A DNA stretch of 64,000 nucleotides from Bacteroidetes bacterium 43-93 (GCA_001897855.1 MKUO01000027.1:62001-126000), one strand, 5' to 3'. Shown: positions 9,636-18,267, counted from the first letter of the stretch. The notes: generated from the sequence alone by a model not told the origin. Made by a program: numbers and translations.

Positions 9636-11150
9636 ATGAATATCCGTAAGTCTGGTAAAGAGCTGTACGATCAATATAAAGAAGTAACGCAGAAAGCCGC
9701 TGATATCAATAACGCTGCTGCTGTTTTGGGTTGGGATCAGGAGGTATATATGCCCGAAAAGGGCTTTGAAATAAGGGGGCGTCAGTTGGCCACGCTTGCA
9801 TCCCTATCGCACGAGATGCTTACCTCGGAATCTTATGGCAAATTGTTACAGGAATTAGCAACCCGCGATGATCTTGATGAACAACAAAAAGCAAACCTAA
9901 GGTTAAGCCTGGAAGATTATACCAAGGACAAAAAGTTACCGGCATCCTTTGTTGAGGCCCTCGCACAGCAAACAAGCGCCAGCTACAACGCATGGCTGCA
10001 ATCGCGCAAAGAAAATAAATACAGTATTTATGCCCCCGAGCTGGAAAAGATGATCGGGTTGCAAAAGCAGCAGGCCGATTTGTTTGGTTATGAAGGACAT
10101 CCTTATAACGCATTGCTCGATGAATATGAAAAAGGCGCTAATGTTGCATTGCTGGACGCGGTCTTTTACAACGTCAGGAACGAATTGCCCAAATTGCTTG
10201 ATAAAATTGAAAAAGCAACACAGGTAAATGATTCGTTCTTCTCGCGCCACTATCCAAAACAGCAGCAGTGGGATTTCTCTATGGATGTACTGAAGCAGAT
10301 GGGATATGATTTTGAGGCAGGCCGGCAAGATATTTCAGAGCATCCGTTCACTACTTCATTTGCGCCTACCGATGTTAGGGTTACAACACGTGTTAATGAG
10401 AATGATTACGCTTCTTTGTTATGGAGTAGTATACACGAAGGCGGCCATGCATTGTATGAGCAAGGATTGCCGGTAGAACAATATGGATTGCCTTTAGGAG
10501 CAGCGGCCTCTCTTGGGGTACATGAATCACAATCGCGCCTTTGGGAAAATTGCGTAGGTCGTGGACAACATTTCTGGAAATATTTCTATCCAGTTTTACA
10601 GAGATATTTCCCCCAGCAACTGCAGGATGTAACAGTTGTTGATTTCTACAGAGGGATGAACAAAGTGCAGCCATCTTTGATTCGCACTGAAGCAGATGAA
10701 GTAACGTATCATTTTCATGTGCTGATAAGATATGAGGTAGAGAAAAGCCTCATAAAAGGAGAACTGCATGCGGAAGACCTTCCTGAGATGTGGAACGGGC
10801 TTTATAAAAAACACCTGGGCATTAGCGCAACGGATGATAAACAAGGTGTATTACAGGACGTACATTGGAGCCATGGCATGTTTGGTTATTTTCCAACCTA
10901 TTCATTGGGAAGCTTCTATGCAGCGCAATATTATCAGAAAGCAGTAGCAGATATACCCGGTCTTGAAATGTCTATGGAACAAGGGGATTATACCGGGTTG
11001 CTGCAGTGGCTAAGAACAAACATTCATCAATACGGAAGGCGCTATACATCAGAAGAGTTGTGTCAGCGTGTTACCGGCCGCGGCCTGGACTTCACCGTAT
11101 TTATGAACTATATCAATGAGAAATATAAAGGCATCTATGCAATAGACTGA
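9636..11150 (+). CDS. M32 family metallocarboxypeptidase
   Basis: 504 residues, the usual M32 (Taq carboxypeptidase, PF02074) length. The zinc motif HEGGH is at 267-271, in SSIHEGGHALYEQGLP. The flanking family motifs HESQSRLWEN and IRTEADEVTYHFHVLIRYE follow in the expected order, the latter supplying the extra zinc ligand. It is a cytoplasmic enzyme that removes C-terminal amino acids from peptides. It has no signal peptide. The gap to RelA/SpoT is 30 bp, so co-transcription is likely. Confidence 0.95.
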   Translation: MNIRKSGKELYDQYKEVTQKAADINNAAAVLGWDQEVYMPEKGFEIRGRQLATLASLSHEMLTSESYGKLLQELATRDDLDEQQKANLRLSLEDYTKDKKLPASFVEALAQQTSASYNAWLQSRKENKYSIYAPELEKMIGLQKQQADLFGYEGHPYNALLDEYEKGANVALLDAVFYNVRNELPKLLDKIEKATQVNDSFFSRHYPKQQQWDFSMDVLKQMGYDFEAGRQDISEHPFTTSFAPTDVRVTTRVNENDYASLLWSSIHEGGHALYEQGLPVEQYGLPLGAAASLGVHESQSRLWENCVGRGQHFWKYFYPVLQRYFPQQLQDVTVVDFYRGMNKVQPSLIRTEADEVTYHFHVLIRYEVEKSLIKGELHAEDLPEMWNGLYKKHLGISATDDKQGVLQDVHWSHGMFGYFPTYSLGSFYAAQYYQKAVADIPGLEMSMEQGDYTGLLQWLRTNIHQYGRRYTSEELCQRVTGRGLDFTVFMNYINEKYKGIYAID

Positions 11151-11152
11151 TC

Positions 11153-11647
11153 ATGCAATTGCAACTATACAGGCACTATGAGCCGTTAGAGCCGGATGAA
11201 CTGGCCTTTTTAAAACGTAAAGAGGCAAAGGACCGGGCTGCAACCTATAAGATAGTGCGCATATTGATGATCTTTTGCTTTGTGATACCGTATATATTGT
11301 CATGGTTCAGGGCTACCAATGGTGTACCCGATCCGTTTAGCTATAAATGGTACTTTACCGGGGTTTTCTATCTCTTGTGTTTTATGGCAGTATGTGTGTA
11401 TATCGCATACCATCGTACCATGCGCAAACTGCATCAGGATATCAGGAATAAAACCAAAACGATAGAGCGTACATTAATAACGCGCAAGCAATATGTGCCG
11501 CATAATAATACATACTACTTCTATCTTAATTCGCCCACTAAGCTAAGTATAGAAGTCTCCCAGGGTGATTATTATGCGCTTGATAAGGGCGACGAAGTAA
11601 ATATAGAATACACTACATACTCCAATCTTTATCTTGGCTATTTTTAG
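11153..11647 (+). CDS. Two-helix membrane protein of unknown function
   Basis: 164 residues with two membrane segments (about 39-57 and 73-90) and a basic cytoplasmic loop. The C-terminal half (about 100-164) is predicted mostly beta, ending YYALDKGDEVNIEYTTYSNLYLGYF, and may be a small OB- or PH-like domain. The gene starts 2 bp after the carboxypeptidase stop, so the two are probably translated together. No family recognised. Confidence 0.7.
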   Translation: MQLQLYRHYEPLEPDELAFLKRKEAKDRAATYKIVRILMIFCFVIPYILSWFRATNGVPDPFSYKWYFTGVFYLLCFMAVCVYIAYHRTMRKLHQDIRNKTKTIERTLITRKQYVPHNNTYYFYLNSPTKLSIEVSQGDYYALDKGDEVNIEYTTYSNLYLGYF

Positions 11648-11649
11648 AT

Positions 11650-11657
11650 TACTTTTG
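11650..11657 (+). promoter_or_regulatory. -7 promoter box immediately before rimM
   Basis: TACTTTTG matches TAnnTTTG and ends 7 bp before the rimM ATG, which would give a leaderless or nearly leaderless transcript. No good -33 box is visible. Confidence 0.45.
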
Positions 11658-11664
11658 CATCCCC

Positions 11665-12186
11665 ATGGTTAGGATTGGTAAAATAGTGGCAACGCACGGT
11701 TTACAGGGTGCTTTAGTGCTCAGCCATATTGTCGAGGACGATAATTGGTTGAAGAAAGATGACGCTCTTTTTGTAGAGATAAGGAAGGGCAGCAACATAC
11801 CATATTTTGTCTTGTCTGCAAAGGCCGCTAATAACGATGAGCAGATTGTGCAACTGGAAGATATTAATACCGTAGAAGACGCTAAAAAACTGGTTGGTAA
11901 GCAGGTGTATATCAATGAAGATGTGCTAAAGACAGTAACCAAAGATACGCCCCTATTATGGATTGGCCTTAACATGGTGGATAAGCAGAAAGGCTCGCTG
12001 GGGGCCATTGAAGATGTAATGCAGGCGGGTCCGCAGTGGCTGGCGAAACTTACCATCGAAGGAAAGGAGGTACTGGTGCCTTTGGTGGATGATTTCATCG
12101 TAGATGTGAATGTAAAGAACAAATTCGTTAGGGTAGACTTGCCTGAGGGATTATTAGAGGTGTACCTGGATAATAAAGCAAAATAG
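11665..12186 (+). CDS. rimM: 16S rRNA processing factor RimM
   Basis: 173 residues, standard RimM length. The N-terminal RimM barrel starts with MVRIGKIVATHGLQGALV, the family's opening motif. The C-terminal PRC-barrel-like half carries VLVPLVDDFIVDVNVKNKFVRVDLPEGLLE, the conserved closing motif. RimM assists maturation of the 30S head around ribosomal protein S19. The gene precedes trmD and rplS as in many bacteria, but rpsP, the usual first gene of this operon, is not adjacent. Confidence 0.95.
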   Translation: MVRIGKIVATHGLQGALVLSHIVEDDNWLKKDDALFVEIRKGSNIPYFVLSAKAANNDEQIVQLEDINTVEDAKKLVGKQVYINEDVLKTVTKDTPLLWIGLNMVDKQKGSLGAIEDVMQAGPQWLAKLTIEGKEVLVPLVDDFIVDVNVKNKFVRVDLPEGLLEVYLDNKAK

Positions 12187-12236
12187 ATGCTTTCCCCTTT
12201 TTTGAATTTTGACATTTTTGAATTTTGGTTTAGATA

Positions 12237-12917
12237 ATGCGTATAGACATCATATCGGTAGTTCCTGATCTTCTGGAGAGCCCTTTTAATCACTCTATAA
12301 TGAAAAGGGCACAATCCCGTGGTTTATTGGAAGTTCATGTACATAACCTTAGGGATTATACGCCATATAAGCAGGGGCAGGTAGATGACTATCAATATGG
12401 TGGTGGCGCAGGTATGGTGATGATGCCGGAACCGCTCGCTATACTCATAGAAAAGCTAAAGGAAGAGCGTGAGTATGATGAGATTATATATATGACGCCC
12501 GATGGTAACCTGTTTGAACAAAAAACAGCCAACCGCCTTTCTCTAAAGAACAACCTGATGATCATCTGTGGCCACTACAAAGGCATAGATGAGCGCATCC
12601 GCCAGCATTTTGTGACCATGGAGATATCTATTGGCGACTATGTGCTGAGTGGGGGAGAACTCGCTGCAGCTGTTGTAGTGGACGCTATTGGCCGCCTTAT
12701 CCCCGGAGTACTAAATGATGAGACATCCGCTCTATTTGACTCCTACCAGGATAACCTGCTGGCGCCCCCGGTATATACCCGCCCTGCCGACTTTCGGGGG
12801 TGGGTGGTGCCTGAGGTACTCCTTAGCGGCGACCCCAAGAAGGTAGATGCCTGGAGGCATGAAGAGGCCCTGAAGCGTACTGCTGAGCGTCGGCCTAACC
12901 TTCTGGAGGGTGAATAG
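12237..12917 (+). CDS. trmD: tRNA (guanine-37-N1)-methyltransferase TrmD
   Basis: 226 residues. The SPOUT-fold signatures are all present: [17 protein letters not shown] at the start, [29 protein letters not shown], and the knot motif [28 protein letters not shown]. TrmD methylates G37 of tRNAs reading CNN codons using S-adenosylmethionine and prevents +1 frameshifting. It follows rimM after 50 bp that hold a short direct repeat of TTTTTGAATTTTG and no clear promoter, so it is probably in the same transcript. Confidence 0.97.
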   Translation: MRIDIISVVPDLLESPFNHSIMKRAQSRGLLEVHVHNLRDYTPYKQGQVDDYQYGGGAGMVMMPEPLAILIEKLKEEREYDEIIYMTPDGNLFEQKTANRLSLKNNLMIICGHYKGIDERIRQHFVTMEISIGDYVLSGGELAAAVVVDAIGRLIPGVLNDETSALFDSYQDNLLAPPVYTRPADFRGWVVPEVLLSGDPKKVDAWRHEEALKRTAERRPNLLEGE

Positions 12918-12948
12918 CCGGTTTTTCAAGATTCTTTCCTAAATTAAT

Positions 12949-12979
12949 TTTGATAGTAACATAACATACATTACTTTTG
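12949..12979 (+). promoter_or_regulatory. Consensus Bacteroidota promoter for rplS
   Basis: TTTG (12949-12952), 19 bp spacer, TACTTTTG (12972-12979). This is the best -33/-7 match in the window and suggests that rplS has its own promoter besides read-through from rimM-trmD. Confidence 0.7.
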
Positions 12980-13001
12980 CAGTCCCAAAATACTTTATAA
13001 G

Positions 13002-13370
13002 ATGCAAGCTATAGCTTTTGTACACGAGCAGCTGACAGGGAAGAAGGAATTTCCAAAGTTCAAAGCAGGTGATAACGTCACTGTTAACTATAAGATCGTT
13101 GAAGGTAACAAGGAGCGTATCCAGTCGTTCAAAGGTGATGTGATCAAACGCCAGGGTACCGGTTTTACCCAATCTTTCACCGTTCGTAAGATATCTGACG
13201 GTGTAGGCGTTGAGCGTCTGTTCCCTCTGTATTCACCTAATATCGAGTCTATCCAGGTGCATAAAACAGGCCGTGTACGTCGTGCTAAGCTGTTCTACCT
13301 GCGTGATCGTCAAGGTAAATCTGCACGTATTAAGGAGAAAAAGCACATCGCTACAGAAGCAGCCAAGTAA
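13002..13370 (+). CDS. rplS: 50S ribosomal protein L19
   Basis: 122 residues, the normal L19 length. The sequence [32 protein letters not shown] and [20 protein letters not shown] are diagnostic of L19, which lies at the 30S-50S interface. The C-terminal tail after [21 protein letters not shown] is short and basic. It has a consensus promoter upstream and a strong terminator downstream. Confidence 0.98.
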   Translation: MQAIAFVHEQLTGKKEFPKFKAGDNVTVNYKIVEGNKERIQSFKGDVIKRQGTGFTQSFTVRKISDGVGVERLFPLYSPNIESIQVHKTGRVRRAKLFYLRDRQGKSARIKEKKHIATEAAK

Positions 13371-13394
13371 TCCTTAAGCTTTAACAATATTGAG

Positions 13395-13421
13395 ATCCCG
13401 CCCCGCAAAGGCGGGATTTTT
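13395..13421 (+). terminator. Rho-independent terminator of rimM-trmD-rplS
   Basis: ATCCCGCC (13395-13402) pairs perfectly with GGCGGGAT (13410-13417) around a 7-nt loop, followed by a T-run. It lies 24 bp after the rplS stop. Confidence 0.9.
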
Positions 13422-13576
13422 CATGCCCCTTACACAATCGTTTCCTGCCATTTCCACACCTGTTGCCGGTGCTGGTATCTTACCTGCCTGATATTCAATA
13501 AACAGGAGATTTAGCCTCCTTTGGCGCAAAATTTACAACATACATATTATCAACATTATGTATTAAACACTCTTTT

Positions 13577-14836
13577 ATGGCAACGAACAACCGCAACTGG
13601 AGAGAGGATTCCCGCTCTCAATGGAACTGGGATGACAACCAAAGCAACTATGGCCGCCGGAGCGACCGTGACGAGGATTACACAGATAGCGACAGCCCCT
13701 ATAACAGCAGCTATGACTATCGCACCAACGACCGCGACTGGAATGACTACAACGATGAAGGCGGCCGCGGTGGTATACAGGACGACTACACATCACAGAC
13801 GCACCGTACCTATAACAGCGATTACCGCAACAATGGTGGCGGCATAGGCTACAATGGCGATTACCGCCACCGCAACAGCAGCAATGCCGACTATACAGGC
13901 CGCAACCTGGGTGGTGGCTACGACCGTGGCAACGACTTTGGCCGCGGCGGGCAGACCTTCCGCGAGAGCAACTATGGCAATGCCGGCAACGAGCGCGACT
14001 ATGGCCAGAGCTACAGGCAAGGCAACCAGGGCCGTTATAACAGTACACTGGGCAGCGAAGGCTACGCGTATGGCTCTCAGAACAGCCGAAGCGGCGACCA
14101 GGGCATGGGCGACAGGCAGGGCTATGCACAGGGCAATACCGGTAGCATGGGCGGCTACAACCCCGGCGCCAGCGACTGGCAGAACAGCAGCTACCGCAAT
14201 ACATACCCCGAAGACCGCGGCTGGGGCAGTGGCAGCTACCGCAGCGATATGAACTATATGCGCGGCAGCATGGACCAGAAATGGGACCGCAACATGAACA
14301 GCGGCAATTACTATGGCAACCCGGGCAGCCAGCTGAATACAGGCCGCTACAGCAGCAGTGGCTATGATGGTGGTGCCGGCGGCACTAACCGCTATGCCGG
14401 CAGCAATATGGGCACTAACCAAAGCGCAGGCAGCTGGGGCAGCGATACCTGGGACCAACAACATCGCGGTAAGGGGCCCAAGGGCTACAAGCGCAGCGAC
14501 GAACGCATCACCGAAGAGATCAACGACCGCCTGAGCGATGATGGCAGCCTCGATGCCTCTGATATAGAGGTGAAGGTGGCCAATGGCGAGGTAACGCTGA
14601 GTGGCATCGTAATGGACCGCAATAGCAAACGCCGCGCTGAAGACCTGGTAGAGGTTATATCGGGCGTGAACAATGTAGAGAACCGCCTGCGTGTGGGCCA
14701 AAGCCAAAACACGGGCTCATCTGCTACAGGTAGTACGCAGGGCAACCTTGCTAATACCTCGTCTGCACAATCTGCAGGTAAGACCACGCAGAACAACGAC
14801 CATAACGGGGCCGACCGTACCAAAGCCAAGGCCTGA
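13577..14836 (+). CDS. Long disordered Gly/Asn/Tyr/Arg/Asp-rich protein with C-terminal BON domain
   Basis: 419 residues. Residues 1-300 are low-complexity, with almost no aliphatic residues and many NYGR-, YRN- and GGY-like segments, so intrinsically disordered and prion-like in composition. Residues about 310-380 form a BON domain: SDERITEEINDRLSDD, then IEVKVANGEVTLSGIV and VISGVNNVENRLRV. BON domains bind membranes or phospholipid-like ligands. No signal peptide is visible. The gene is distinctly more GC-rich than its neighbours, which produces long antisense shadow frames. It stands alone between two terminators. Function unknown; condensate formation or surface binding is speculation. 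Confidence 0.85.
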   Translation: MATNNRNWREDSRSQWNWDDNQSNYGRRSDRDEDYTDSDSPYNSSYDYRTNDRDWNDYNDEGGRGGIQDDYTSQTHRTYNSDYRNNGGGIGYNGDYRHRNSSNADYTGRNLGGGYDRGNDFGRGGQTFRESNYGNAGNERDYGQSYRQGNQGRYNSTLGSEGYAYGSQNSRSGDQGMGDRQGYAQGNTGSMGGYNPGASDWQNSSYRNTYPEDRGWGSGSYRSDMNYMRGSMDQKWDRNMNSGNYYGNPGSQLNTGRYSSSGYDGGAGGTNRYAGSNMGTNQSAGSWGSDTWDQQHRGKGPKGYKRSDERITEEINDRLSDDGSLDASDIEVKVANGEVTLSGIVMDRNSKRRAEDLVEVISGVNNVENRLRVGQSQNTGSSATGSTQGNLANTSSAQSAGKTTQNNDHNGADRTKAKA

Positions 14837-15012
14837 TACTATATCCGTAGCTGATACAACAGGTGTAGTATGTGAGCGCCTGTTGCCGGCTGCGGCTCTT
14901 ATTGAGCTGTGCCACTATTTTTTTAACAGCAGCATTTTTCATACAAGGTGGCATGAGCTGAATGCAGGGCGATAAAGATCGGTTTATTGATTTTTATTTA
15001 CCTGTTTTTTAA

Positions 15013-15042
15013 GGGCTTCCGGGAAACCGGGAGCTCTTTTTT
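15013..15042 (+). terminator. Rho-independent terminator downstream of the BON-domain gene
   Basis: A 10-bp stem (GGGCTTCCGG with CCGGGAGCTC, two wobble pairs), a GAAA tetraloop and six T residues. It is 176 bp after the stop codon. The T-run is on the plus side only. Confidence 0.8.
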
Positions 15043-15081
15043 GTGCCCGAAACCGAAAATGTTAGAAAATGCTAGTTTTTG

Positions 15082-15633
15082 CTAGTCTTTTCGGCGTTTT
15101 GATTTTTTGGGCGCGTCGGGGAGGAGGGTGGGCGGGGGCAGCACATCCTGCGAGCTCATGAGGGAGGGTAGTATTTCTTCCCATTGTTTTTCGAGCTCAT
15201 TATCGAGGCGGATGGCGCGGAGGCGCACTATCGGGTCGGTAATGGTGGTGGTGCGGGTTTGCCCTTTGCTATCCTCGGTACGGCGCACCAGGGGTATGCG
15301 GCCATTGGCCAGCTCGGTAAGCAGGGCGCGCTTCTCTATGAGATCGAGCATTTTACCGGCGGAGCGTTCTTTGAGCACCTGTATGCAGTGCTGCCTTGCC
15401 TGGTGCAGGCCTACCTGGATGGCCCCGGCTATTATTGGGTCGCTAAGCAGGCGGCAGGCTCCGGTATAGGCGGCATCGTCCGACGCATTGGGGTAGGCTG
15501 CCTGGTAGGCTACCGTACGGTCTCCGTGTACGATCATCTGGTTTACAAATACCGCGTGTTTGCGGGTGATAGCATTTTCTGCCATTTCGAGCAGGGCTCG
15601 TCTTTCGGGTGACATGTTTTCTTCTTCTGACAT
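15082..15633 (-). CDS. Orphan phage terminase small subunit-like protein
   Basis: 183 residues. Residues 28-75 (FVNQMIVHGDRTVAYQAAYPNASDDAAYTGACRL in pieces) give the N-terminal HTH of terminase small subunits (PF03592-type): extended strand, then GDRTVAYQAAYP, then a helix ending LLSDPIIAGAI. The middle (LIEKRALLTELANG, DPIVRLRAIRLDNEL) also follows the family layout. In phages this protein recognises DNA for packaging. No large terminase, portal or capsid gene is nearby, so this is a stand-alone or relict gene. Repeats lie just upstream. Confidence 0.75.
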   Translation of the reverse strand: MSEEENMSPERRALLEMAENAITRKHAVFVNQMIVHGDRTVAYQAAYPNASDDAAYTGACRLLSDPIIAGAIQVGLHQARQHCIQVLKERSAGKMLDLIEKRALLTELANGRIPLVRRTEDSKGQTRTTTITDPIVRLRAIRLDNELEKQWEEILPSLMSSQDVLPPPTLLPDAPKKSKRRKD

Positions 15634-16091
15634 GATAATAGGTTTTTATTTGTACAAATGTACAATGTTTTAGGTCAAAAGTCAAAAATCAAAAGTCAAA
15701 AGTGGGGGCGGGATGCTGGTTTCGGGATGAGATCCTCAAAAAGGGTTGTCATTGCGAGGAACGAAGCAATCTAGTCCAAACTCTGGAGTATGTAACGCGA
15801 ATGAGTAACGCACCCGGTGTGTGGATTAGATTGCTTTGTCCGTATTTCAATTCTGAAATACTCCCGCGCAATGACAGTGGAATTTGGTTTCACCACCTCC
15901 CCCTCCTAGCGTCGGGTACTCCTCCCGCCATCTAATGATGATTTGTTTATGGGAATGGCTATAAACAGGAGGAGAGAATTTTAGGTCAAAAGTCAAAAGT
16001 TAAAAGCCAAAAGTGGGGTTACCGGATATTGGATGCCGGGTACTCCTCCTCTTTAGGATTTAGATATTAGAGATTAGGATTTGACCCTATG
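15634..16091. other. Repeat-rich intergenic region
   Basis: About 460 bp without a believable gene. It holds two copies of a direct repeat starting TTTAGGTCAAAAGTCAAAA (near 15669 and 15980), each followed by AAAAGTGGGG, plus a 128-bp hairpin-forming element between them and two copies of GGGTACTCCTCC (15914 and 16039). Confidence 0.65.
15748..15875. repeat. 128-bp palindromic element with GTCATTGCG ends
   Basis: The element starts GTCATTGCG (15748-15756) and ends CGCAATGAC (15867-15875). An inner pair AAGCAATCT (15764-15772) and AGATTGCTT (15828-15836) also matches. Related half-sites recur at 16804, 19590, 19778 and 19965, so this is a dispersed non-coding repeat family. Part of the loop (15784-15825) recurs at 16971-17014. 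Confidence 0.75.
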
Positions 16092-16568
16092 CTACTGAAA
16101 CTGCACCTGGGTTTGGATAGTTTGGGGGTTGGCGGTTTGCAGCGGGAGGGTGACGTTGATGATGACGTTCCACACGCGGTTGGAGAGGTGGCCGGTGATG
16201 ACGCCGCTATCTATAAGGGTAGAGTGGGGATAGTCTGTACCCTCGTAGCCGGTAAGATGCTGCGCCAGCTCGGCACCACGGTAGGTGAAGTCTGTAACGC
16301 CGCTATCGGCCTGGAAGAGGAGCTTGCTCTCTGCATTTGGCGCGCTGGCACCTGCAGGGCCTTTATAGTAGTGCAGTACAAAAACGGTGTTCTTGCCGCT
16401 ATTGACCTGGTAATGGAAGTTGCGGCTCTCGGGGTCTGTAAGGGTATCGAGGCGCGAGTTGCCCAGCAGCTCATAGCTCTCTTCGTAGTAAGGAGGCAGC
16501 ACGGTGCCCGATTTTTTGCAGGCGGCAAAAGCAGCCGCGATGATGAATAGCAGAACGATCTTTTTCAT
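16092..16568 (-). CDS. Hypothetical lipoprotein
   Basis: 158 residues. The signal peptide ends with a lipobox at FAACKK (Cys 17), the usual form in Bacteroidota. The mature part is predicted mostly beta (RNFHYQVNSGKNTVFVLHYYKGP) and has no recognised domain. An antisense frame of similar length exists, but only this strand shows a secretion signal. No close partner genes: repeats lie on both sides. Confidence 0.7.
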   Translation of the reverse strand: MKKIVLLFIIAAAFAACKKSGTVLPPYYEESYELLGNSRLDTLTDPESRNFHYQVNSGKNTVFVLHYYKGPAGASAPNAESKLLFQADSGVTDFTYRGAELAQHLTGYEGTDYPHSTLIDSGVITGHLSNRVWNVIINVTLPLQTANPQTIQTQVQFQ

Positions 16569-17117
16569 ATCAAGCGCAAGTTACATATAAATGACGGGTA
16601 GATACCTGCAAAAGCTGTGCCTGCCTGTTATTGATTGGTTAAAGGGCGATAGTTTAATAAGGTAATAGGGTAATAGGTTTATTGGGGATTGGGAATTCGG
16701 GATTGGTGTATTGGGGATTGGGAATTGGGGATTGGTTTATTGGGGATTTGTAATTAGTAAAGGGTTTTAGAATTTAGAAATTAGCATTTAGTATTTCCTA
16801 CACGTCATTGCGGTCCTGACCCGCAATCTACTTTTGTGATAGCAAGCGTACGATTATAAGTGGAGGCGTGGATGGGAAAAGGTGTTAGGGATTAGGGATT
16901 AGGGATTGGTGTATTGGGAATTGGGAATTGGGCCCCTGGCCCTTGAAGGGGAAGTGTGGATGCTAAACCCGGGAGTATGTAATGCGAATGAGTAACGTAC
17001 CCCCGGCGTGTGGACACACCCCTATGCCCCTCTCCAGAGGGTAACTATATATGAAATGGGCGGTACTGATGAAGTATTATAATAGTACTAAGCAGATCAC
17101 ATAAAGTAAATAGTAAA
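16569..17117. other. Low-complexity and repeat region at the left edge of the small-gene island
   Basis: About 550 bp without a gene. It contains GGGGATTGGGAATT-type tandem low-complexity sequence (16680-16745 and 16880-16930), the left inverted repeat of the island (16742-16848) and a second copy of the 40-bp dispersed motif (16971-17014). Confidence 0.7.
16742..16848 (+). repeat. Left inverted repeat of the 16.7-20.2 kb island
   Basis: Bases 16742-16798 match the reverse complement of 20108-20164 at 54 of 57 positions by hand alignment. The match continues with less identity to about 16848, against 20059 on the right. GGGGATT-rich low-complexity DNA lies outside both copies. Confidence 0.8.
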
Positions 17118-17147
17118 TAATAAGCCACCTTAAAAGGTGGCTTATTA
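17118..17147 (-). terminator. Terminator-like hairpin after the minus-strand small-gene operon
   Basis: TAATAAGCCACCTT (17118-17131) and AAGGTGGCTTATTA (17134-17147) are perfectly complementary; the real loop is probably TTAAAA. It lies 14 bp beyond the stop of the gene at 17161. The AT-rich outer stem supplies T residues on both strands. Confidence 0.75.
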
Positions 17148-17160
17148 AATGGGATTAGAA

Positions 17161-17346
17161 CTATCTTTTTATCATTGCTTGCGCAAACATATTTTCAGTA
17201 TTCACTGGCTGTACCAATTCGGTAGGTGAATAATAGTCTCTAAGTTGAGTGACTCCTCCTTGAGGCTCCCATCCTTCTCTAATCATACCATTGACCTTTT
17301 GAATGAATTGATCTTTGTTCAACGCTGTAATAATTGTGTATTCCAT
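17161..17346 (-). CDS. Small DUF1737-like protein
   Basis: 61 residues. MEYTIITALNKDQFIQKVN followed by MIREGWEPQGGVTQL matches the short DUF1737 pattern (beta-alpha-beta with a GWEP-x-GG turn). Function unknown. It is the last gene of a minus-strand group (18267-17161) with a 9-bp gap to its upstream neighbour, and is followed by a hairpin terminator. Confidence 0.65.
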   Translation of the reverse strand: MEYTIITALNKDQFIQKVNGMIREGWEPQGGVTQLRDYYSPTELVQPVNTENMFAQAMIKR

Positions 17347-17355
17347 ATAGATGTT

Positions 17356-17778
17356 TTAGTCTTTTTTAATTGATATAATAAGTGCAATTATTGAAATAAT
17401 GACGGGTAAGTAACTAGTGATAATTGTTTCCGCTATTACTAACCTTTTACCAATTGAATAATAATTGTTAGCTCTAAAACGCCTTGCCAGCTTACAAGCT
17501 TTTATACCTTTACCAGTTATTGTATAGTATTCATATCCAGGATCATGCCCTATTACGGTGACTTTTGTTGTCTTAGTAATTAATTCATCATCTTTTAACT
17601 GTATTAACACTCTGCTAAGTTCTTTTGCAAGTTGTTGCCCTGTGCTATGTTCAAAAGTCTTAGTAAATAGTTCGTCATATGCTATTGAGATTTCAGAATA
17701 AATTATAAACAGAACCCTACCTAATAATTCTGAATCAGAATATAAATTAAGAAATAACAAAAAATCTTTCCTTTTCAT
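17356..17778 (-). CDS. Unknown protein, possible winged-helix domain plus C-terminal membrane helix
   Basis: 140 residues. Residues about 45-100 (LAKELSRVLIQLKDDELITKT, then YEYYTITGKGIKACKLA) resemble the helix-wing pattern of winged-helix proteins, but no DNA-binding family is recognised. Residues about 118-137 form one membrane helix followed by KKD. Codon use is AT-rich compared with the core genes. It sits between a 4-helix membrane protein and a DUF1737-like protein. Confidence 0.55.
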   Translation of the reverse strand: MKRKDFLLFLNLYSDSELLGRVLFIIYSEISIAYDELFTKTFEHSTGQQLAKELSRVLIQLKDDELITKTTKVTVIGHDPGYEYYTITGKGIKACKLARRFRANNYYSIGKRLVIAETIITSYLPVIISIIALIISIKKD

Positions 17779-17802
17779 AATTTTTCAATAAACTAGAAAA
17801 CA

Positions 17803-18267
17803 TCAATCATTATCGGGTCTGGCAGAATGATCTTTAACTCTCTTCTCCGATAATCGTACAGAAAGGGAGAAAAGAATGAACATAGAGATTTCGCTAATAG
17901 CAATCCCACGAAAAGCAATTTTTATATCACGCCCAAATACAAAACTTGACATGAATGCTATAATCATGGAAAAACATGACATAATGGTAGCGTAAAAAAC
18001 AGAAGATGTATAAAAATGTAATTCACTTACCTTAACTCTAGTACGTGAATATAACAGCCCACTAATAGTGTAGCTGATGGCAATATTAAAAGCAAAAAAC
18101 AAAGTAGTTATTCCAAGCGAAACAACACTTAAATTGAATGGTGAAAGTTTGAAAAATAATTCTTCTTCATAAACAAATACTAATAAATATCCAGGTAGGA
18201 TTGCACCGATAGCACAAATAGTTGTTACTAAAGGGAATGATTTAATTTTATCTATAGGTATTTCCAT
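17803..18267 (-). CDS. Four-helix membrane protein of unknown function
   Basis: 154 residues with four predicted membrane segments (about 13-32, 44-70, 86-108, 118-135) and a charged C-terminus KRVKDHSARPDND. No family recognised. It is probably co-transcribed with 17356 and 17161 (gaps 24 and 9 bp) and with the broken gene at 18281 (13 bp upstream). AT-rich. Confidence 0.55.
   Translation of the reverse strand: MEIPIDKIKSFPLVTTICAIGAILPGYLLVFVYEEELFFKLSPFNLSVVSLGITTLFFAFNIAISYTISGLLYSRTRVKVSELHFYTSSVFYATIMSCFSMIIAFMSSFVFGRDIKIAFRGIAISEISMFILFSLSVRLSEKRVKDHSARPDND

Noticed and set aside
13575-14204. 209-residue minus-strand Cys/Arg/Ser-rich frame
   Set aside because: Another shadow of the same low-complexity gene, with implausible Cys content.
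13793-14707. 304-residue minus-strand frame, Ala/Val-rich, opposite the BON-domain gene
   Set aside because: It is the antisense shadow of a GC-rich low-complexity gene; composition is repetitive Ala-Val with no domain, while the plus strand encodes a BON domain.
14857-14885. CAACAGG/CCTGTTG inverted repeat as a terminator
   Set aside because: 15-nt loop and no T-run; the real terminator is at 15013-15042.
15184-15612. 142-residue plus-strand frame opposite the terminase-like gene
   Set aside because: The minus strand has the terminase HTH motif; this frame has none.
15702-15935. 77-residue plus-strand frame
   Set aside because: It covers the 128-bp palindromic repeat element and is composed of it.
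16089-16550. 153-residue plus-strand frame opposite the lipoprotein
   Set aside because: Only the minus strand shows a signal peptide with lipobox.
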